A stretch of DNA of 64,000 nt from Bacteroidetes bacterium UBA2664 (GTDB lineage: Bacteria > Bacteroidota > Rhodothermia > Balneolales > Balneolaceae): contig DEMS01000023.1 of NCBI GenBank assembly GCA_002359315.1, positions 81,256-145,255 on the forward strand, in the 5' to 3' direction. Shown here one piece after another: positions 9,259 through 18,115 of the stretch. The notes beneath the pieces were generated by a model, which saw only the letters and a list, made by a program, of their open reading frames with translations, had not been told where the DNA came from and searched no databases. The stretch's first letter is position 1. Each line of letters starts with the position of its first letter. Position numbers and translations under genes: made by a program.

Positions 9259-9741
9259 CTAGTTCTGTTCGCTTTGTGATTGCACGGGCACGGGTACTGA
9301 AATGTCGCCGGCCAAAGCAAATTTCAGAACTAAGTGAACTTCATCGCCCACATTTAATGGTTGGTTCAATTGCATGAGCATAATATGAAAGCCGCCCGGT
9401 TGCATTGACACAACTCCCCTGCCCGGGAAAACCGGGTTTTCTGCTTCTCGCATCCCCATCATATCATCTGCAAGTTCATATGTTTCATGGAGTTCAACTA
9501 ATCCGGCAATGGATGATGATAGACTGATCAACGTATCCGGCTCAGCTGAACCATTCAGAACATTCATGTAAATGGCAGAAACGCCATTAATACGTCCGGG
9601 CCTGGCCCAGGCATCTGTTATTTCAATCCCACTATCCGGTAATTCAAACTGAGATGATTGCAACTCAGTATTTTCGCTATTGCATGAACTAGTGAGTATA
9701 AAAAACGTGATGCTTAAAAGCAGCGGGGGAACAGGTTTCAT
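9259..9741 (-). CDS. PCuAC-family periplasmic copper chaperone lipoprotein
   Basis: A 160-residue lipoprotein (TSSC, Cys20). The mature domain starts ITDAWARPGR, typical of PCuAC/DUF461. The copper motif H-x-x(10)-M-x(21)-H-x-M is seen exactly: His85, Met97, His119, Met121. Family proteins hold Cu(I) and hand it to the CuA or CuB site of cytochrome oxidase, often together with SCO1. The upstream gene encodes SCO1 and overlaps it by four bases, so the two are translationally coupled. The position after the first His is Glu86 rather than Met. Confidence 0.93.
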   Translation of the reverse strand: MKPVPPLLLSITFFILTSSCNSENTELQSSQFELPDSGIEITDAWARPGRINGVSAIYMNVLNGSAEPDTLISLSSSIAGLVELHETYELADDMMGMREAENPVFPGRGVVSMQPGGFHIMLMQLNQPLNVGDEVHLVLKFALAGDISVPVPVQSQSEQN

Positions 9742-10319
9742 AATTTTTCCAAATCTTCAATGATAATATTAGGTGGGGTCATACTGCCTCCATAATCAAA
9801 AATGAGTCTCGACCGGCTATCAATCAGAAGAATCTTATCCGAGTGATTTAGAAAATACATCCTTTCCCCATCCTCAATTTCTCTGGAGTAAGATTCTTGT
9901 GTTCGAACTCCAACCCGAGTCATAAGCTGATCAATTACATCCGGGTCTCCGGTTAAAAATTGAAAGGGATCTTTGTCCATATCAAAGGCATTGGCATAAT
10001 TTTTTAAGACTTCAGAGGTATCTCTATCAGGATCAAAAGTAACCAGGACAAATTGGGTTTCTCCCGGATTCTCCATCTCATTATAAACCTTAGAAACATT
10101 TGCAGTGATAAAAGAACAGATATCCGGACAGTTTGTATAGATAAACCCCATTACAACAGGTGCCCCCTCATAATCATCCGGGAAAATGACGGATTCTCCA
10201 TTTTGATCCATTAAATGATATTGCACATCACTGTAATCATCCAGCGCAGGGGATGAGCATGAGATAGCGAATCCAATTGTAAAAATAACAAGGATTAAGT
10301 TTCGAATATATAATCTCAT
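9738..10319 (-). CDS. SCO1/SenC-family copper-delivery lipoprotein
   Basis: Thioredoxin-fold SCO protein, 193 residues, lipobox AISC (Cys21). The copper/redox motif is YTNCPDIC (Cys64, Cys68) with the distant ligand His159 in FLNHSDK; VLVTFDPDRDT is the usual family segment. It should prepare or load the CuA site of cytochrome c oxidase. It is the first gene of a two-gene operon with the PCuAC chaperone (ATGA overlap). No oxidase subunit lies in the window. Confidence 0.93.
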   Translation of the reverse strand: MRLYIRNLILVIFTIGFAISCSSPALDDYSDVQYHLMDQNGESVIFPDDYEGAPVVMGFIYTNCPDICSFITANVSKVYNEMENPGETQFVLVTFDPDRDTSEVLKNYANAFDMDKDPFQFLTGDPDVIDQLMTRVGVRTQESYSREIEDGERMYFLNHSDKILLIDSRSRLIFDYGGSMTPPNIIIEDLEKL

Positions 10320-10430
10320 ATTAAAAACCGGGTGTTAGAGTGTTAAAGTACAAAAGTTTTAGAGTGTAAGCTTGGTGTCAGGCGTAACTTTCTGGAATTC
10401 GGGATGACAATGGGTCAGCGTATTATTAAC

Positions 10431-10507
10431 CGATAACCGATAACCGATAACCGATAGCTGATAGCTGATAGCTGATAGCTGATAGCTGATAGCTGATAGC
10501 TGATAGC
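10431..10507. repeat. Heptanucleotide tandem array, 11 units in the 10320-10740 intergenic region
   Basis: Three units of CGATAAC, one CGATAGC and seven of TGATAGC make 77 bases with an exact period of seven. The array lies in a 421-base gap between the divergent SCO1 and tamA genes. The rest of the gap shows a loosely repetitive GTGTTAGAGTGTTAAAG stretch near 10333 and a 10-bp inverted repeat (CTCACTCACT at 10561, AGTGAGTGAG at 10698) upstream of tamA; I found no gene in it. Confidence 0.95.
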
Positions 10508-10740
10508 AAAGCTAATTTAAAATATATCACAAACATATGAATATTAAATGAACAGAACAGCTCACTCACTCTTGATTTAATACGTTTTAATGTTACAACA
10601 GGTAGTGATTTACAGCTGCCGGTAGGCTGAAATTTTAAACCGTTTAGAATATATTTATCTTGTTTCTGTTTACCCTGTATAATAGTGTAATTTAATCAGT
10701 GAGTGAGTTGTTGAATATTTGATATCATAAGAGTGAACCA

Positions 10741-12639
10741 GTGAGAAGAGCCATTCTTTTTTTACCTTTGCTATTTATCGGTGTTACGGATGCAATCGCA
10801 TTTCAGGAGAATGAGACCGAATCGGTTGTTTGGGACATTTCATTTGATGGAAATGAAGCCTATCGAAGTATGGTTTTAAGAGAGGTGATTTCTACAACAT
10901 CCCCAAACTTATATCAAAAAATACTTCGGAAATATGGGGCACATCTGCTCAATGAAACTGAATTACGCAGAGATGTAATACGAATTGAGAGATACTATCA
11001 GCGAAGAGGTTTTCCGGACGTAACTGTCAGATATGAAATAGAAGATAGAAAAAAAGAGCGCCGGAAAAATGTGATTTTTTATATTCGGGAAGGGCAGCCA
11101 CTCCAAATCGTTTCATCAAATATTGTATTCAATGCAGACGAAATGGTTATTGATGAAATTGAGAGTTCCCGTGAATTTGAACGAGCAATTCAGAGACACG
11201 AATTTCGTGAAGGGGAACGCTATCAGTTGATTCGGCAGCCGGATGTTGAAGGAAGATTTCTCCAGATTCTTGAAAATGAAGGGTATGCCTGGCCTGAAGT
11301 GGATATTACTGCGGAAGTGGATAGCCTTACGAATCATGTCGAGGTTGAGATCCAAATCACACCCAATTCGAAAACATATTTTACCGAATTTTTGATTGAA
11401 GGTGACCTAAGCGTTCCGGATCGTGTGCTGCTGCGCCATACCGATATTAAAGAGGGAACTCAATACAGCGGAAGGATTATGCAGAATGCACAGCGTTCTA
11501 TTTTTAATCATCATCTCTTTCGATTTGCTACCATAACTCTTCCGGAGCAGCCAAAAGATTCAACACTGACAGCACTGATCAGAATCAGGGAATATCTTCC
11601 AAGAACGGTTGAGGCTTCAATTGGTGTCGGGAGGGAGGAATATGTCAGAGGACAGGTAGCCTGGCGCCATCGAAATATCAATGGAACCGGACACAGATTT
11701 GGAGCCAATGTACGTGCTTCTTTCATAGAACAGCGTGCGAGTACAGATTACCTGATTCCCTATACGTTTAATGCCCGAAGCAGTAACGTGACATCTCTGT
11801 TTGGAGTTCATCGGCTGGAACCAACATTCGAACTGTTACAGGCCGGTTTAAATAGTAGTTTAATTTATCAGATATCCAGAAACCGGACGGCATCAGTCTC
11901 CTATGAATACACTTTTAATGAGGAACTTTCCAGAGATGAGGGTACGAGATTACCGGAATTTGCAGTCAGCTATAATATATCTTCATTTAATCTTTCTGGA
12001 TATTATAGTGATGGTGTATCAAGAGAACCACGGGGATGGGTCATTCAACCATCCGCAGAGTTTTCAAGTACGTTTAATGAAGCAGATTTTAGATTTCAAA
12101 AACTTAACCTGGATGTAAGGAGATATACGCCGGTTACGAGAACCACGACCATAGCCGCCAGAGTTACTTCAGGGGTAACATTCTATACGCAAAGTGAAGA
12201 ATTGCCTTTTAATATTCGATATTTTACAGGTGGTACCAACTCCGTCAGAGGATGGAATAGAAGAGAATTGGGCCCCAGTATCCCTTCTTTTGACGAAGAA
12301 GGAAATTTTCAAAACTATGTTCCCATAGGTGGAAGATCCACTTTTTCATTCAATGTAGAGATCAGACAGCAACTCACTTCTTTTATTCCAAATTTTGGAA
12401 TGGCACTCTTTCTGGATGGCGGACAAGTTTGGGAAAATATTGAGTCTATGGACGATAGACCGTTACAATTTGGAGTTGGTGGCGGTGTCAGATACCAATC
12501 ACCAATCGGTCCTGTTCGAGTGGATATCGGTTACAAAATTAATCCAACCGACGAAGATCTGAATATTTATAATGGTCAGGATTTTGGGTCAGCAATGAGT
12601 CGATTCGGTATTCATTTTAGTATTGGACAAGCATTTTAA
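10741..12639 (+). CDS. tamA: Omp85-family outer-membrane assembly protein (TamA-like)
   Basis: A 632-residue Omp85 protein with GTG start and signal peptide (hydrophobic core ending DAIAF). POTRA-like repeats occupy roughly residues 27-280 (for example WDISFDGNEAYRSMVLREVI and YFTEFLIEGDLSVPDRVLL), then a 16-strand-type barrel with the family's surface-antigen region GGTNSVRGWNRRELG and terminal aromatic HFSIGQAF. Six bases later starts a TamB homologue, so TamA is the better assignment than BamA. Together they would help insert outer-membrane proteins or move phospholipid across the periplasm. The gene is divergent from the SCO1 operon. Confidence 0.88.
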   Translation: MRRAILFLPLLFIGVTDAIAFQENETESVVWDISFDGNEAYRSMVLREVISTTSPNLYQKILRKYGAHLLNETELRRDVIRIERYYQRRGFPDVTVRYEIEDRKKERRKNVIFYIREGQPLQIVSSNIVFNADEMVIDEIESSREFERAIQRHEFREGERYQLIRQPDVEGRFLQILENEGYAWPEVDITAEVDSLTNHVEVEIQITPNSKTYFTEFLIEGDLSVPDRVLLRHTDIKEGTQYSGRIMQNAQRSIFNHHLFRFATITLPEQPKDSTLTALIRIREYLPRTVEASIGVGREEYVRGQVAWRHRNINGTGHRFGANVRASFIEQRASTDYLIPYTFNARSSNVTSLFGVHRLEPTFELLQAGLNSSLIYQISRNRTASVSYEYTFNEELSRDEGTRLPEFAVSYNISSFNLSGYYSDGVSREPRGWVIQPSAEFSSTFNEADFRFQKLNLDVRRYTPVTRTTTIAARVTSGVTFYTQSEELPFNIRYFTGGTNSVRGWNRRELGPSIPSFDEEGNFQNYVPIGGRSTFSFNVEIRQQLTSFIPNFGMALFLDGGQVWENIESMDDRPLQFGVGGGVRYQSPIGPVRVDIGYKINPTDEDLNIYNGQDFGSAMSRFGIHFSIGQAF

Positions 12640-12645
12640 AATCGA

Positions 12646-15600
12646 ATGGAAAAAGGAAAAAAAACAACCTGGCAAAAATGGAAGATCCCGGCTATCATCG
12701 CCGGAATCATTCTGGTGCTGCTTTTTGCGGTTCGATTAACCGTTCAAAGTGATTGGTTCTTCAATAAGGCCCGTACTCTGATTATTTCACAAGCAGAACA
12801 GAATATAAACGGTACCCTTGATATGGAGTCGATGCGAGGGGATCTTTTTAGCGGATTTGTGATACAGGGATTGAGTATCAAAGACGAGGAGAGTACCCTA
12901 TTGGAGGTAGATTCAGTTGTTGTTCAATATCGGTTCTGGAGTGCATTGAAGTCTCCACATGAGATTGACAAGATCGAATTAAAAGGCGCGCATCTAACGG
13001 TACGTGAAGAGGCCGATTCTACGTGGAATATCATGAATTTGATCAATGTAGATCGTGATGATGACACGAGTCTCTACTGGAAGGTAAATGACCTGCTTAT
13101 ATCAGACTTCTCGACAGATATCCAATCGGAAAACTATCTGCCGGAAGGATTTTTAAGAATTGAAAATTTTGGTACGAACGTATCAGCCGGATTTGTTGAA
13201 GAGGGTTTCTTTGGCACAATCCGTCAGCTAGAGTTTCAGCTTTATGATGGGAAATTGCCGGAGGGTATCGGAATAGAACTAACCGCAAGTGCAGGGGATG
13301 GAATAATAACCCTGGAGTCACTTTTGCTTGATTCCGGACGAAGTTTACTGTCGGCTTCAGCAGAATTGGGTGATGAGGATGAACTGGATGCAGACCTGGA
13401 AGCTGCCACCCTTTCATGGAGAGATATTCTACTCTATGCAGAAGAGGTCCCCTTACAACAGGATCTCTCTATTGAGATCGGTGCTTCCGGTAACTTAGAC
13501 AATTTAAACCTGTCTCTGAACGCAAATTCAACCGGATTAGGGTTGATGCAAATGGCTGTTGGAGTCAACTTCGAAGAGGTTTTTTCGATCCATACTTTTG
13601 ATTTAGAACTGAATGATCTGAATTTGTCACTACTCACAGGGATAGAGAATTCGCCAACAATCGAGCACTTTTCAGCAATTGGATCGGGACAAATGATTCC
13701 GAGTCGGCATGAAGAAGCTACCTGGACCGGTGATTTGACAATTGAGGGGGCTGAGTATGATTCTTATCAATTTGATCAGTTGAGCATTGATTATTCTTTG
13801 AGCAATGGGGAATTACATACAGAGGGCTTCATTGATTATCGGGATCAAAGAATTGATTATTTATTCACAGCAACAGAATTATTTGGTCAGCTTCCGAATT
13901 GGGCCGGTGAACTATCATCCAGCAATCTGGACGCTGGCATATGGCTGGGCGATAATCTATATAGCAGTGATCTTAACCTTCGTGTAGATGCGAAAGGGTC
14001 AGGATTTAAAAGGGATCAGATAAATAGCAGTGCTGAGGTTGCAATCAATGGGGATCGAACTGGGGATCAACTCTTTTCAGCAATTGATTTTAACGGTGAA
14101 CTAAATTCAGATCGAATAACCGGACTTTTGAGAATAAATCTGGACAGAAGTGAGTTCGTGGCAAATGTTGATGTTACTTCGTGGATTGAAAATCCTGAGT
14201 ATCGTTTTTCAATGGAAATCAATGAATTTAATGCCGCCGAAATAAATGGGTATGAACTATTCCCAACCTATATCAATGGCCTGATTGATGGGGAGGGCTC
14301 CGGAATAGAACCGAATAATATTCAATTGACTGCAACGGCGGCCCTGGATTCCAGTATCGTAAATGGGGAGGCCATCGAAATATTATATGCAGATTTCAGA
14401 GTCAGTAATCAATTCCTGTATGTTGATAATGCCCTGCTGGAAAGCCCAATGTTAGACGCCTCATTCTCTATGCAACAACATCTGACTGAAACCTTGAATC
14501 GTAATAACAGATTACAATTTGAAGCATTTCTAAAAGATCTGATCCCGTTAGGCCCTCTATTTGGAGTTGAAAGATTGGAGTCGGAAGGCAGGCTGTCGGG
14601 GCAACTCAACAGGAATGATGAAGGTATTCTTGAATTCACAAGTGAATTGGATTTAGAAAGAATGGTTGTGGATACACTTTTCAGCTCGGAGGAGATAACA
14701 GGACGTGTGAATGCCTTGATAAAAGATCAATCAGAGATCGATTTAGTTTTGGATCTGAAAGCACCCATGATCTACTCAACCGGAGTGCAGGATCTTCAAA
14801 TATCGGCTAAAGCAATCCTTGAAAATGAGTACACGACGGGTGAATTGAGTTTTATTCTGTCAAATGAAAATCAAAGCTCATATAGCCACAGTGGTGAATT
14901 TTCATTCAAACCTGAGGACTACACTCTATTAACAAATGAAGTCATTTTTGATTCAGGAATTCGAACCCTGACGCTGGACAGGCCCTTTGAATTAACATTT
15001 AAAGAAAACGTTCTGCGTTCAGATACTCTCACTATCTCAACTTCAACTGACGATTCGTGGCTAAGCCTCTGGATACCTCATTTAGACTCTCTACAACAAG
15101 ATTTCGGGATAGAAGCAAACTACCTGAATCTGGGAAATTTGCAGCAAACATTTATTGAAGAGACCTTTTTAGGAGGATATTTATCAGGATCTATGGATTT
15201 TAAGAATAATTATGAGGGCCTTTCAATTAGGACCAGCGGGCGGTTATCTGAATTCAGTTTTGAAGAGGGAAAAATGGACTCGCTACAATTTGATATGGAA
15301 ATTGAGGATGAGTGGCTGAACGCCTATCTCAATGGCTGGCATCAGGATAGTAAAATTGCAGATGCTTCACTCAGAATCCCATATTTACCTGGAGATCCGC
15401 GCACTTTTGATAATCAATTTTTTGAGAGAGCTGTAGAAGGACATTTTGAAGTATCGGAATCGGACTTGTCTTACTGGCTGACATTTTTACCTAACGGCGG
15501 GCCCGATGGAACTGATGGTAGGATATCATTGAATACAACCTTATCCGGTATTGCCGGATCCCCTGAGTTAATGGGGCAGTTATCTATTGAGAACGGACTT

Positions 15601-17091
15601 TTTTCAGGGATTCCAGTTGATCAGGTAACGGTAGACCTATCTTATATTCATGATGAATCAACCGCTGATATTTCCGGATTAATTGTCAAGGATCAACAGG
15701 ATGTGCTGGAATTTGATACCCAATTGCCATTTCTGGTAGATCTAAAAAGGGCTGAACTGATATTGCCATCGGATGATGATGATGTTTTTGCGAATCTTCA
15801 AACCAATGATTTTGATTTGGCGACCTTGAATAACTATCTGGATCAGGATCAAATCAGAAATATAAGGGGCCGGTTGAATGGAAATATGACAATATCCGGG
15901 AAATTGTCTGACTTGCGTACGGATGGTGAGATGAGATTGACCGGAGGCGCGATGAGGTATGTTCCAACGGCAATTAATATTACTGAAATCCGATCAACGG
16001 TTCAATTTGAACCTCAAAGAATGGTATTGCAAGAGTTTAACATGAGAAGCGGGCCGGGCACAATTCGGGCTTCGGGATCATTGAATCTGGAAAATCTAAA
16101 CCCGGAAGCAATTAATGTTGAATTGAGAGCAAATCAATTCCGTGTGGCCAACACTCAGGATACCAACGCCATGATTAACGGGCAAGCCAGAGTTTCCGGT
16201 ACAATAAAAGAGCCTTCACTCAATGGTTCCATAACATTTCTCAACGGGTTTATCTTTTTAGAAAACTTTGGCGAGCGATCTGTAGAATCCGTAACCCTTG
16301 AAGATGAAACAGAAAAGGATCCATTTGATATTTTTGAGTCATTGGAAATGGAAATGAGCATCAGCTTTGGAAGGCAATTCTTTCTCAGAAACCGGCAATA
16401 TCTGGATATGGAGATTGAACTGGGTGGACAAGTGGATCTTTTAAAAGATAGAAATGCGGAAATGCAGATATTTGGCAGTCTTGAAGGACTGAATGGTTAT
16501 GCAAGGCCCTTAGGGAAAAATTTTGATCTGGACAGTGCTGAAATCACCTTTTTTGGACCGCCGGAAAACCCTCAATTAAATATCGTTACTAAGCATGAAC
16601 CCCCTCAGGCTGTTGGAGTTACTATCTTTTATATAATCGAAGGAACATTAGAAGAACCAGAATTCAGGTTTGATAGTCAGCCGGAGCTGGAACTGCAAGA
16701 TATGGTCAGTTATACTCTTTTTGGGAAGCCATTTTACGAACTGGAATCATGGGAACAGGTTGTTGCGGGTTCAGGCAGCAGCCCTACAGCGGCTGATTAT
16801 GCTTTAGAAGTGTTATTAGACCGGGTTGAAATGCTGGCATCACAACGGCTCGGAATTGACGTTGTTCAAATCGATAATACCAGAGCCGGATCCAGTAATA
16901 CTACATCTATTAAAACAGGCTGGCATCTGAATCCGCGGACATTCTTTGCGATCCTGAATGAAGTTGGGGGTAGCCGTCCGAAGACACTCTTTTTATTGGA
17001 ATATCTCCTCACTGAAAATCTGGAGTTGATTATATTACAAGGTGATGATTTGAGAGAAGGGATCGATCTGAGGTGGAATCTTGATTATTGA
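12646..17091 (+). CDS. tamB: TamB-like translocation/assembly module protein (DUF490)
   Basis: A 1481-residue protein with an N-terminal membrane anchor (IPAIIAGIILVLLFAVRL, residues 13-30) and no cleavage site. An AsmA/TamB-type N-terminal region (LDMESMRGDLFSGFVIQGLSI) is followed by very long repetitive beta-rich sequence, the predicted lipid-carrying groove. The C-terminal DUF490 domain shows GRLNGNMTISGKLSDLRTDG and GSLEGLNGYARPLG, with DMVSYTLFGKP late. It follows tamA by six bases and would span from inner to outer membrane. Its last seven bases overlap the end of the convergent LysR gene. Confidence 0.92.
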   Translation: MEKGKKTTWQKWKIPAIIAGIILVLLFAVRLTVQSDWFFNKARTLIISQAEQNINGTLDMESMRGDLFSGFVIQGLSIKDEESTLLEVDSVVVQYRFWSALKSPHEIDKIELKGAHLTVREEADSTWNIMNLINVDRDDDTSLYWKVNDLLISDFSTDIQSENYLPEGFLRIENFGTNVSAGFVEEGFFGTIRQLEFQLYDGKLPEGIGIELTASAGDGIITLESLLLDSGRSLLSASAELGDEDELDADLEAATLSWRDILLYAEEVPLQQDLSIEIGASGNLDNLNLSLNANSTGLGLMQMAVGVNFEEVFSIHTFDLELNDLNLSLLTGIENSPTIEHFSAIGSGQMIPSRHEEATWTGDLTIEGAEYDSYQFDQLSIDYSLSNGELHTEGFIDYRDQRIDYLFTATELFGQLPNWAGELSSSNLDAGIWLGDNLYSSDLNLRVDAKGSGFKRDQINSSAEVAINGDRTGDQLFSAIDFNGELNSDRITGLLRINLDRSEFVANVDVTSWIENPEYRFSMEINEFNAAEINGYELFPTYINGLIDGEGSGIEPNNIQLTATAALDSSIVNGEAIEILYADFRVSNQFLYVDNALLESPMLDASFSMQQHLTETLNRNNRLQFEAFLKDLIPLGPLFGVERLESEGRLSGQLNRNDEGILEFTSELDLERMVVDTLFSSEEITGRVNALIKDQSEIDLVLDLKAPMIYSTGVQDLQISAKAILENEYTTGELSFILSNENQSSYSHSGEFSFKPEDYTLLTNEVIFDSGIRTLTLDRPFELTFKENVLRSDTLTISTSTDDSWLSLWIPHLDSLQQDFGIEANYLNLGNLQQTFIEETFLGGYLSGSMDFKNNYEGLSIRTSGRLSEFSFEEGKMDSLQFDMEIEDEWLNAYLNGWHQDSKIADASLRIPYLPGDPRTFDNQFFERAVEGHFEVSESDLSYWLTFLPNGGPDGTDGRISLNTTLSGIAGSPELMGQLSIENGLFSGIPVDQVTVDLSYIHDESTADISGLIVKDQQDVLEFDTQLPFLVDLKRAELILPSDDDDVFANLQTNDFDLATLNNYLDQDQIRNIRGRLNGNMTISGKLSDLRTDGEMRLTGGAMRYVPTAINITEIRSTVQFEPQRMVLQEFNMRSGPGTIRASGSLNLENLNPEAINVELRANQFRVANTQDTNAMINGQARVSGTIKEPSLNGSITFLNGFIFLENFGERSVESVTLEDETEKDPFDIFESLEMEMSISFGRQFFLRNRQYLDMEIELGGQVDLLKDRNAEMQIFGSLEGLNGYARPLGKNFDLDSAEITFFGPPENPQLNIVTKHEPPQAVGVTIFYIIEGTLEEPEFRFDSQPELELQDMVSYTLFGKPFYELESWEQVVAGSGSSPTAADYALEVLLDRVEMLASQRLGIDVVQIDNTRAGSSNTTSIKTGWHLNPRTFFAILNEVGGSRPKTLFLLEYLLTENLELIILQGDDLREGIDLRWNLDY

Positions 17092-17996
17092 AAATGCGAA
17101 TTTTTGACGGTGTGGCGACCAACTTTAATAAACTGAAGAAAATTTCGAATAGTACTTGTAACGACTTTATCTTTTTTATGGAGTGTATGCCAATATGTTT
17201 GAATCGGCAACTTAATAGTATCAAAACATGCAATCAAACCCAATTTTAGTTCTGATGGCATACTGATTTTTGATATCAACGAGACACCGATATCCGCCAT
17301 GATAGCCTGTTTTACAGCTTCATTTGTATAGAGCTCCATTGCAATCTTTGGCTTAATACCGGAGTCATGAAGTATTTTTTCCATAATCATTCTCGTTCCC
17401 GATCCTTTTTCTCTGAAAATAAAAGCTTCGTCTTTTAAATCTTTGATAGTAATGGGGGATTTCTTTAAAAGTGAATGTTCAGGATGACACGCAAAAACCA
17501 ATGGATTTTCAAGGAACGGCTCGGAGATAATAGATTGATCCTGTGGAATCTGGGTTAAAATACCAATTTGATATTCATTCATATGCAAATGATGAAGAAC
17601 TTCATCCCTATTAGTAATCTTGAGACTAATTTTGACCTGCGGGAATTTTTTTTGGAATTTACCCAGATAGTAGGGCAAAAAATATTTGGCAGTAGAGGCA
17701 GCAGAAATTTTAAGAGATCCTCTTAGACCGCCTTTCATTTCAGAGATAAACTGATCATATGAATCTGTAAGGTCAATTAACTTTTTGTGCATTTCTAAAA
17801 GTTCTTCTCCAGCTTCCGTAAGAGTAAGCTTATTGCTGATAAATTCGATGAGCGGAATATCTAACGATTCTTGCAGCTGTTTTAATTGTATAGACACTGC
17901 AGGCTGAGTCATATTGAGGGACTGTGCTGCTTTAGTAATATTTTTATAGCGGGCTACTGCTGAGAATATATTGAGCTGATGGAGTGTATATCGCAT
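17085..17996 (-). CDS. LysR-family regulator, CbbR/CmpR-like
   Basis: A 303-residue LysR regulator. Winged HTH: HQLNIFSAVARYKNITKAAQ and NMTQPAVSIQLKQL (residues 6-40). The effector domain (SAASTAKYFLPYYLGKFQK, KITNRDEVLHHLHMNEYQIGIL, FLENPLVFACHPEHSL) follows the CbbR/CmpR/NdhR subgroup that controls carbon fixation and inorganic-carbon uptake in autotrophs; some of these sense 2-oxoglutarate or 2-phosphoglycolate. It is divergent from isocitrate dehydrogenase, which makes 2-oxoglutarate, and close to sbtAB. I infer that it controls icd and perhaps bicarbonate uptake. The subgroup call rests on motif resemblance, not on a tree. Confidence 0.85.
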   Translation of the reverse strand: MRYTLHQLNIFSAVARYKNITKAAQSLNMTQPAVSIQLKQLQESLDIPLIEFISNKLTLTEAGEELLEMHKKLIDLTDSYDQFISEMKGGLRGSLKISAASTAKYFLPYYLGKFQKKFPQVKISLKITNRDEVLHHLHMNEYQIGILTQIPQDQSIISEPFLENPLVFACHPEHSLLKKSPITIKDLKDEAFIFREKGSGTRMIMEKILHDSGIKPKIAMELYTNEAVKQAIMADIGVSLISKISMPSELKLGLIACFDTIKLPIQTYWHTLHKKDKVVTSTIRNFLQFIKVGRHTVKNSHFQ

Positions 17997-18063
17997 AACT
18001 ATTAATAAAATTTATGCTAATTATATTAACAATTAATTTTTATTTATGGTAAACAAAGATTTA

Positions 18064-18079
18064 TTTTGACACGTCAAAA
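18064..18079. promoter_or_regulatory. 16-bp palindrome upstream of icd, operator candidate
   Basis: TTTTGACACGTCAAAA has perfect 7-bp arms around a two-base centre and ends 36 bases before the icd ATG, in the 119-base divergent gap with the LysR gene. It is unlike the usual LysR T-N11-A site, so it may bind another regulator. Confidence 0.45.
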
Positions 18080-18115
18080 CACTTACCCCCAACAAATAAG
18101 TTTAAAAAAAATTCA

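Noticed and set aside
10431..10507. CRISPR-like array
   Set aside because: Units are seven bases with no spacers and no cas genes nearby.
10555..10710. Attenuator or promoter for tamA (inverted CTCACTCACT arms, TATAAT at 10678)
   Set aside because: The arms are 127 bases apart and no -35 element stands at correct distance; kept only as a note under the repeat.
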